A DNA stretch of 64,000 nucleotides from Chlorokybus atmophyticus (lineage: Eukaryota; Streptophyta; Chlorokybophyceae; Chlorokybales; Chlorokybaceae), in the NCBI GenBank assembly GCA_009103225.1, contig RHPI01002069.1, positions 1,791,601 through 1,855,600 on the forward strand, given 5' to 3'. Position 1 is the first letter of the stretch. Each line of letters starts with the position of its first letter. The notes beneath the pieces were generated by a model. It saw nothing but the letters and a program-made list of their open reading frames with translations, did no database searches and was not told the origin of the DNA. The translations under genes were made by a program, and so were the position numbers. Positions 54,341 to 64,000 of the stretch are shown piece by piece.

Positions 54341-57300
54341 ATGGGCGGTAATGTCCCTGTGCGAGTTGCCGTGCGCGTGCGGCCCCCCCTTACCGATATC
54401 CACCTGCACACCAACATCAATAACAACGGTGACAGCAACAGTGCCAGCAGCGCACTGGCGGTGGAAGTGAATGGAGAAGCGCGCACAGTGATTGTGAGTT
54501 GCACTGCAATATAACCACACAAGGAGGCAAGATGGAAGGTGGGTTCAAAGCTAACATGTTGATATCAGGTCCACGCTCCATCCAATGCCACGGACTCCGC
54601 CAGCATCAACACCGGTGGCAGCAAGCGGCCCGTAGCTACCGGCCGCGCGTGGCGCTTCGACGCGTGCTTTGGGGGCGAGGCCTCGCAGGTATGTTATGGT
54701 TGTATGTATGTGCGTGCGTGCGTGCGTGCTTGTGTGCGCGCTTGTATAGAAATGCAGAAACATTTTGTGGGTTATGTAGGAAGAGGTGTTCAGGGAGAGC
54801 GGGGTTCCGGAGCTTGTGGACGCTGCACTGGATGGCTATTCTGCCACGGTCTTCGCATTTGGGCAGGTGAGGAGAGAGACAAGGTCAATCTGCCAGCTCA
54901 GCTTATACGCATGACTCCGTTAAGTGTGGTGATAAGTTTGTGCGCTGCTTGCATGACACTCAAGCGCGCACATGCTCAGTGTTAGAGCAACAGTTTGCCG
55001 GGAAATGCCACTGTTTGTCCATCTAATATGTGCAGCTGTTCTGTACACACATTTGGCATGCACGCGCGCGCACGCGCGACATTGCAACTTCCATCAGTCA
55101 GTTATGAACACCAGTTTGGTTGCAACATGCCTCATATCCAACCTGTATTTATTGAAACGTTACCGAGTGGGATTCGTACCCAACACTCACTTTTCATCGC
55201 AGACCGGCTCGGGCAAGACTCACACGTTGACGGGACAGTCCGGATCTATCTTCTCCACCAACGGCGGGAGCGATCCCAACGACGGCGTGGTGGCGCGCGC
55301 CCTTGCCCAAGCCTACGCCACCATCGAGCAGCGCCGAGAGCACACGTCGTACGCTGTCAAAGTCTCTGTGGCTGAGATATACAATGAGAAGGTGTGTGCG
55401 TTATGCACGATACACATTGCAACCTGTCATGTATGCATTGCACGTAGCATGTGCATACTGACGGCATGTCTTGTGTGCTGTTGATTGTTACTTCAAGTTT
55501 CTTGCGTATAGATTACAGACTTGTTGACCTCTAAAGTGGGACCTCCTCTCCCGATCCGAAGCGATCGCACGCGTGGGTTTTACGTGAAAGGGCTCACGTG
55601 CACGACGGCGCCAGACTTGCACACAGCCATAGCCCTCATAAATACTGGTATGCGCTTCAGGATACACACATGTCTTACACACAGACACATACCCACATTG
55701 ACACACGTATGACGCTTGCAGCGCTCGCTAGGAGACGAGTCTCCGCCCACAGAATGAACCGCTCCTCCTCCCGCAGCCACTGCATAATGACAGTGTACTT
55801 CGACTCCACTCCTGCAAACACAACAAGCGGGCCTGCCCTTGACAACAGCGATGACGCATCACAGCTGCCGAGGCAAGCTACACAATAATATGATACTGTT
55901 GCCGCTACGCTTAAACACAATGTGTCAAAGGGGTTCTTTGTTTTCTTCACAGGTTTGGGAAGGCGTGGTTTGTGGACTTGGCGGGGTCAGAGCGGCTGCG
56001 TGACACGGGCAGTGCGGGGACTCTCGCTGTGCGGGAGGCTGGCAAGATCAACCGCAGCCTGTTTTCTCTCAGCAAGGTGCGCATGGGTTTGCACCTGTGG
56101 TTGTGTCTTGTTTGACCAACACGCACATGCGCGCACGCACGTGCCACATGTATGCTCGCGAAGCTGAAGCATGCGCAAACCACGCTTGTTTCAGGTTATC
56201 ACGGCGTTGAGTGAGAAAGGAAACGCGTTTGTCCCATACCGAGAAAGCAAGCTGACACAGGTTGGTGGTAGAAAAGTGCTGACTTGCAGATGCAACAAGT
56301 GTGTTGATGAATGCAAACATAACGAGCAGCTCTTGTCTCTCAGTTGCTGATTGACTCGCTGCACGGGACGGGACGGGCCCTTCTGCTGGCGTGCTGTTCA
56401 CCACTGGTGGAGCATGCTGAGGAGACCGCACACACGCTCCATTTTGCCAGGTGGAGAAGAGTGTGTGGTGTGCTTGGGTGGGCGTGCGCTTGTGTGCACC
56501 GTGTGTGTCTGTGTCTGTGTCTGTGTCTGTGTCTGTGTCTGTGTCTGCATGCCAGGTTCAAAAGATAGTCAACATCCTGTTGCAGAGTTCTCATGCCTCC
56601 AACTGTCGTGCAGTCTCGCCATGCGTGTGGCGAGCGCTCCTGTCGTGTCCCTGGACCCGCATAATGCTTTGGTACAGAGGCTCAAATCCACAATAGCAGA
56701 TCTCAAAGAGGTGTGTCCTTACGTCCTTGCTTGATCTCATACTTTACTGTTGAAATCTTTTCCCAATCACAGTCCTTCACTCCGCGCATCCTTGCTGCAA
56801 TGTGCAGGAAAACAAGTCTCTAAGCGCGAAGCTCGTGCGAATGAGTGTTCACAGCGCCGAGACCGCGTCATCAAATAACGCGCTGATGGACGGCGATGAG
56901 AGCGTCCATACCAGCCATAAGCACAACAACAACAGTTTTGTCGTCAACCATGCGGATAGCAGCATCAACGACAGCCGCAGCGACGTGACAGCCACGAGCC
57001 CGCTCTCGCGCCCGACCGTGACAAAACACGAGGCACTCAGGCGTCTCAACAACAGGCGCCCGGACAGCAAGAAGAAGAAGCACAAGAGGATGCCAAGGTG
57101 ATTGTTACGTACTGGTATGTTTCGGAGGTATGTATTGCACTCGTCATTTGATTGTGTGTACACCATTCATGACCCATCTGACGTGTTACTTAGGCCAAGG
57201 AGCGAAGGCGAGAGCGGAAAGCTGTTAAACATGTGGAGTCTGTTCCCTGACACCACGAGCGTGCACACGCGCGATTATGTTGTTGCCAGCTCGCTCTACG

Positions 57301-58972
57301 ATGCACGATCCGTGTACTCAAGTGAGTGCATCACATTCTAATGTGGCTGTTGTTGAGTTTAAGCAACTGACAGACTTGTGTGCAAAAGGTTTTATGGGCA
57401 CGGCTCAGAAGCACCCCGCGCCTCGAGCGCACTCGCACCCCGCGATATCGGCCTCGTGGGACACGGCTTCATCCCTTCGCGCACCCGCCTCAACACTAAC
57501 ATCATCATACCACAACTTGCCGACGGCTCCTGCCTCCATTGCACAGTTCACCTCCGCGCCTCCCCCTCCCCCTCCCAAAGACCTCCTCAGACAGTTTCCC
57601 GCGCTCGCAGACCTTGAAGACGCCTTCCGCAGGTGACGCATGCATACTCATGTGTGTGCGTGTGCGTGTGTGCGCGCGCGCGCATGTGTGCGTAGTTTGG
57701 CCTTGTCAGATTATTGACAGAATTTCTGTGACTGGTGTTCTGTTATGATACATTGACACAATAAACCACAACAGGAGGTTGAACGAGGCTGAGGCCACAA
57801 GGAGAGATGCGCCCGCGGGCACGAGCGTTGCGGATGACGAGCGCAACGGCCACTCTTACAACACGCTGCATGAGACAACAAGGCAAGTAGAGTGTTACAC
57901 AGTACACATGTCTGAACATCGTGTTGGTTGGCTGTTGTTGTGCGCAGTATGTAGTAACGGATGTTGCTTGCAGCACGTACGCGCCAACGACAACAACATC
58001 ATCAGCGCCAACCACAACATCGAGCCCGCAGCGGCCCGAGCCCAAGGCGGCAGCGTGGGCTCGCCGCAACACGTGGTTCGGACGCGACAAGGAGTTGACT
58101 GCGTACGCGTACAAAGTGCATGACGTGTTGGTCGGCAACGAGGGTATCGACCCTGCCTCCGATATGTACTATCAAGGTAGGTTGGTTGTAACAGGCACAT
58201 CGTAGGACTATGTTGGTTGTGACACACGCTGTGCACTCACAAGTTCCAGAAGGTGATGCATGTGGTTGAGACGCTGTGTGTGTCACAGAAATTGAGGGAA
58301 GAGTGGAAGCGCAGTTTCCCGCGAAGTGGGTTGAGTGGCTTGCAGGCGGCAAGCCGGGTTCGCAACCGACAACAGAGCACAGCAGCAAGCCGCGGCATCC
58401 GCATGCACACAGTAATGGCAACAACAACAACAACAATAACAAGCCCTCGCGGCCGCACTCGCAGGCAATTGTCAGTATGAGCAGAGAGCAGCAACTGGAC
58501 AGGTACACGCAAGTGCATAAACGCCATGCAACAGTACCTATGTAGTGTACACAACATACACAATGAACTCACCCGCATGTGACTGTGCAGGGAGCTGAGG
58601 CGCATTGCTAGAGGGTTTGGGAGGGTAGCGGGAAGGGAGTCGGTATCAATGGCTGGAGCAGGACGCAGCAGCTGGAGCGAGTTTGACAATGGTCTTGACT
58701 ATTCGCATCACCCAAGCAGCAGTGTGCAAGTTGCTTCAGGTTCATGTTGTTGCGTATTGTTGCGACTGCATAAGCGTGTGTGCGAGTATGTGTGTTTGTT
58801 TACGATTGTTTACATGGCAGCAGGCGTGGAGTTTGCCAGTGGGGACCAGAACAACGACAGGGTGCAGGACGGGTTGGAGAGAGCGAGAAGGAGCGCGGAG
58901 GTTGCGAGGCGCAGCATGCTGCAAGAGCTAGACCGAAGACTCAACAGGCAGCGGGTTGATTGGGTCACGTGA
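54341..58972 (+). CDS. Kinesin with N-terminal motor domain
   Basis: Eighteen exons: 54341-54493, 54569-54688, 54780-54866, 55203-55391, 55512-55647, 55722-55872, 55953-56076, 56195-56260, 56344-56450, 56614-56710, 56808-57097, 57194-57321, 57389-57632, 57775-57882, 57974-58176, 58289-58502, 58591-58739, 58824-58972; phases agree; 904 aa. It is an ATP-driven microtubule motor. Landmarks: VAVRVRPP, P-loop GQTGSGKT (119-126, split by an intron), NRSSSRSH (switch I), VDLAGSE (switch II), YRESKLTQLL, and the neck-side segment HTLHFASLAMRV. The post-motor region is mostly Ser/Thr/Asn-rich with a Lys-rich patch (KKKKHKR) and little obvious coiled coil until a short helical C-terminus. Two introns (after 55872 and 57882) use GC-AG sites. 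The exon at 57389 has the weakest acceptor. Subfamily not assigned. Confidence 0.95.
56505..56546. repeat. GTGTCT hexamer repeat in kinesin intron 9
   Basis: About six or seven tandem units lie inside the intron 56451-56613. Confidence 0.9.
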
Positions 58973-59985
58973 TGTGTACAACAGATGCATAGCGATATCG
59001 TACCCTAACTACTGCCACAGCCTGTTGTAGTGGAGGTTACAACATATGGGCCCTGGTGTCTTCAACCTGTCAATGCAGCAGCTTGGCAACTACCAAACCC
59101 ACACATCTGACCGTGTGTGCTTCCTGTTTAAGCACATGTTGCTTGTTCTGCGTGACCATGTATGGTGTGGACTCCGAGCACGCAGCAAAGACAACTTTCA
59201 GGTGTGGCTAATAATGGCACTGCCTCAGTTGATTGCTGACCATCTGTCACAGTGGTCAAGAAAACTGCAACCAGTGAGTTTACCGAAGCTGTCGGAAAAG
59301 GAGCTGCAGCAAGCCCCCTGCGACATTTTGCCGCAGCTGCACTTGTTTCTGCTTGGCTGCACCCAATCCTAGTTTGGAGTCCGGCATTAGCTTCATCGCC
59401 TAAGAAAACAGCTGTCCCACCGCCTTGTGAATAGCGATCGGTAATCGTGCATGCTTTAAGGTCTTTTTGGGTAAATCATGCAGCATTTCAAATGAGTGTT
59501 GAAGGTGGTGTAAGTGAATTAGCAATAGGTCTGAATACCATGTTTAGGCTGCATACCAGCTACTCATTGCGTAAAGCATCAAGCATTTCAAGTGAATGTT
59601 GATGTTAAAGTGCTTAATTAGCATTGCATGGGGGCAGTTTTCCTAATACCAGGTAGCAAGCTATTACAAAACAGAGCAAAGCAGAACAACCACCAATCGT
59701 TGTTGTCATGCCCACCCCAGCAAACATTTCACATGATCGACAAATTCCCTAATGCCCTAGCATGTGCAGTGGAGCTGCGAGGCGGCAACCATTTACACAG
59801 CCAGAACAAAACCAGACACACCAGCCCAATTATTGTGACAGCCCACCCCTGCAAGTTGCAAACCGAGATACACAGCACACGAGTACTCATTGCAGGCAGC
59901 AACAATGTACAGGCAGAACTCAGACTACCTACAACAAAGCACTTGTCTACTGGCCACAACACAGGCACAACACTAAGTGCAGAGT
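58973..59985. other. Convergent 3' region (kinesin / polyubiquitin)
   Basis: The 1 kb between converging stop codons contains two open plus-strand stretches (59046-59372 and 59252-59434). Neither shows a recognisable domain or clear splice partners; they are probably 3' UTR. A pair of similar short segments (CATTTCAA...GTGTTGA near 59486 and 59584) also occurs here. Confidence 0.45.
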
Positions 59986-61858
<1,873 letters not shown>

Positions 61859-61896
61859 CTATTACACGAGTGGCATAGGCGAGTACACTGCGAGGC

Positions 61897-61902
61897 TATA
61901 TA
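61897..61902 (-). promoter_or_regulatory. TATA-like box of the polyubiquitin gene
   Basis: TATATA lies about 125 bp upstream of the ATG in transcription sense, between the start codon and the heat-shock element. Confidence 0.5.
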
Positions 61903-62008
61903 CTCAGAGGCAAGGGTGCCGCGCACTGCAGCTTGTGGGAACTCTGCTGCGGGCGGGCAGTTTGTTGGCCTGCGAGGCCGCGGGCAGCAGGGGAGTCAGT
62001 TGACCCCC

Positions 62009-62021
62009 GAACTTTCCGGAA
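62009..62021 (-). promoter_or_regulatory. Heat-shock element of the polyubiquitin gene
   Basis: Three perfect alternating units, GAA-nn-TTC-nn-GAA, stand about 240 bp upstream of the start codon and about 110 bp beyond the TATA-like box. This is the binding pattern of heat-shock factor trimers and fits the known heat induction of polyubiquitin genes. Confidence 0.7.
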
Positions 62022-62263
62022 TTATCTTTGCACGTTGCCTTCCACGTTACCACTTGCAGTGCCCCAGACAAACGTTACTTAGGGCTTTGTTCGTAACGTG
62101 TGACGCGCTGCGACATCACCTGAGGTTCAGGGCCTGAGCCGATGACGCTGCAAAAATTGAATCAAAACACGTCATCGGGGCTCATCAACCCGCAAGCCGC
62201 GGGGGTAGAGCGCTTGCTAATCAATGACGTGGCGACCTGTGAGCGGGCAGCCTGCAGCTAGAG

Positions 62264-62314
62264 TCCATCACGAATGAGGACAAAAGTGTCCCTTTGTCGT
62301 CACTCATGATGGAT
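62264..62314. repeat. Imperfect inverted repeat upstream of polyubiquitin
   Basis: The arms of 21 bases (62264-62284 and 62294-62314) pair with three mismatches around a short loop. Confidence 0.75.
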
Positions 62315-63189
62315 TGAATCTTGGATCATTGAGATTGTGAAAGCAGCTTGCTGGCTGGATCTACGCTGGTAGGCCTAATAGGCCGCCTATGCATTTGTCG
62401 TCACATGCAAGCAAGCATGTGACTACAAAAAGCAAAGCCCCTCAGCCCAAGATCACTAGCAATTGCATTGGGTGGTGTCGATGTCACATGATGTTTGACA
62501 ATTGATTGATATAAGCAAGGTTATGCAGGTGATGCAGGTTATGCAAAGTTTTTGCATAACACAAATATTTTACCATAAAAATGTATAACATCTTTTACAT
62601 ACCTACATGCCATCACCGCAAGTTTCACCCAGTATTAATTTCATTGACGATTACACGAGCCCCGCATTTGCACCAATGAACCATGTTACTTTGTATGCAT
62701 GTTATTATAGACATCAATAAAGCCATTTCTCAATTAAATTGTACTTCACAAGCATGGGTTGCACTGTTGTTGGTCAGGTTACTCATCTTATTACAAGCCG
62801 TATACTCAAGTGCATATACTGTGCTGGCAAGCTACACAAACCTCGTCTACCTATGGTGATGCCGTTGTATGTTTGCTATGTGTCGGGGCCTGGGCCAGCC
62901 CATGATACTGTGACTGAGTTGTCGGTTGTGCTGCTGAAACTGTGAATGCAAGCACGCATATGGCGGGAGGTAACTCGGTCTGCATGCATGACTAACAAGG
63001 TGGGGTAGTTAGTTAGTTGGCGTAGAGTAAGTAGTTGTGCCTGACGGTCGGCTGAAGGTACGTATGTGTGAAGTGTTAATGTAAGTGAGTGTTGTGAACA
63101 TGTTGAACGTGTGAAGCATTGTTGCCTTGTCGACTAGTGTCGTGGATTTGTATACACTTGCTTGCTTGCCTATGCTACTATGATGTAAT

Positions 63190-63223
63190 ACCCCCCCCCA
63201 CCCCCCACCCCCCACCCCCACCC
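63190..63223. repeat. C-rich run, potential G-quadruplex on the minus strand
   Basis: Runs of C (CCCCCC separated by single A) give four or more G-tracts on the other strand. Confidence 0.8.
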
Positions 63224-63453
63224 CTAAGGGGAGGATTTATGATAAAGTGATAAATGGTTGATGTAATGTATATATGTTGTCATGAATAGGTCCCCGATAC
63301 TGTGAAGGGGAGGCTTGCGCTTGGGTAAATATGATGTGCTTTTAAGACGATAAGTCATGAAACGGTCAAATAAGTTATTGCACCGTTGGACATGCAATGT
63401 TATTTACAGCTTATCAAAGACTTAGTGCTGGCCTTCAATTAATACCATCCTTC

Positions 63454-64000
<547 letters not shown>

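Noticed and set aside
56551-56590. Extra kinesin exon after the GTGTCT repeat
   Set aside because: An AG precedes an open stretch, but including it breaks the phase between HTLHFA and SLAMRV, which join perfectly without it.
59046-59434. Two plus-strand open frames after the kinesin stop
   Set aside because: There is no recognisable domain, no convincing start context and no splice partners; most likely kinesin 3' UTR.

Overview
This window is a gene-dense, intron-rich piece of a eukaryotic nuclear genome, most likely a green alga (Viridiplantae, probably a chlorophyte). The evidence is a plant-type lipid A kinase (LpxK), a cyanobacterial-type D,D-carboxypeptidase, a BPA1-like RRM protein known from plants, a plant-type diacylglycerol kinase without visible C1 fingers, PDX2, and a PDI ending in KDEL. 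Most genes are broken into many exons by GT-AG introns, often 70-110 bp and sometimes several hundred bp where they carry TG/CG microsatellites. I rebuilt the gene models by hand, requiring splice sites, reading phase and family alignment to agree. Stop codons used include TAA, TAG and TGA, so the code looks standard.

Layout, left to right. 1-1.0 kb: 3' end of a cis-prenyltransferase (+). 1.0-3.6 kb: AT-rich gene-free stretch with a 123-bp tandem duplication. 4.3-5.9 kb: alpha/beta-hydrolase esterase (+). 7.1-9.5 kb: 12-exon LpxK (-), whose start lies 7 bp behind the stop of an unrecognised small gene (-, to 10.36 kb). 11.0-13.2 kb: protein disulfide isomerase (+). 13.9-15.5 kb: unrecognised gene interrupted by a 162-N gap. 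17.0-17.8 kb: small membrane protein resembling DUF3339. 20.3-21.8 kb: single-pass membrane protein (-). 22.4-26.4 kb: DNA polymerase kappa (+). 27.1-29.0 kb: BPA1-like RRM protein (-). 29.8-32.3 kb: PDX2 (+). 32.9-36.2 kb: diacylglycerol kinase (-). 37.1-39.3 kb: EF-hand protein with UIM-like motifs (+). 40.0-41.7 kb: phosphoglycerate mutase (-). 43.0-50.5 kb: a young Ty3/gypsy chromovirus with 339-bp LTRs. 51.5-53.5 kb: VanY-type carboxypeptidase (-). 54.3-59.0 kb: N-terminal-motor kinesin (+). 60.0-61.8 kb: seven-unit polyubiquitin gene (-). 63.46 kb to the end: a (GA)n tract.

From 7 kb onward, genes alternate strand in divergent and convergent pairs, so short intergenic stretches (about 0.6-0.9 kb) probably serve as shared promoters. 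The genes do not form one pathway. Two themes recur: envelope enzymes of bacterial ancestry (LpxK and VanY), and ubiquitin (polyubiquitin, ubiquitin-binding fingers in Pol kappa, UIM-like motifs in the EF-hand protein). Sequence problems to keep in mind are the N gap at 15151-15312, single Ns at 46843 and 50995, and a 638-bp duplication inside the retroelement pol gene that looks like an assembly artefact.
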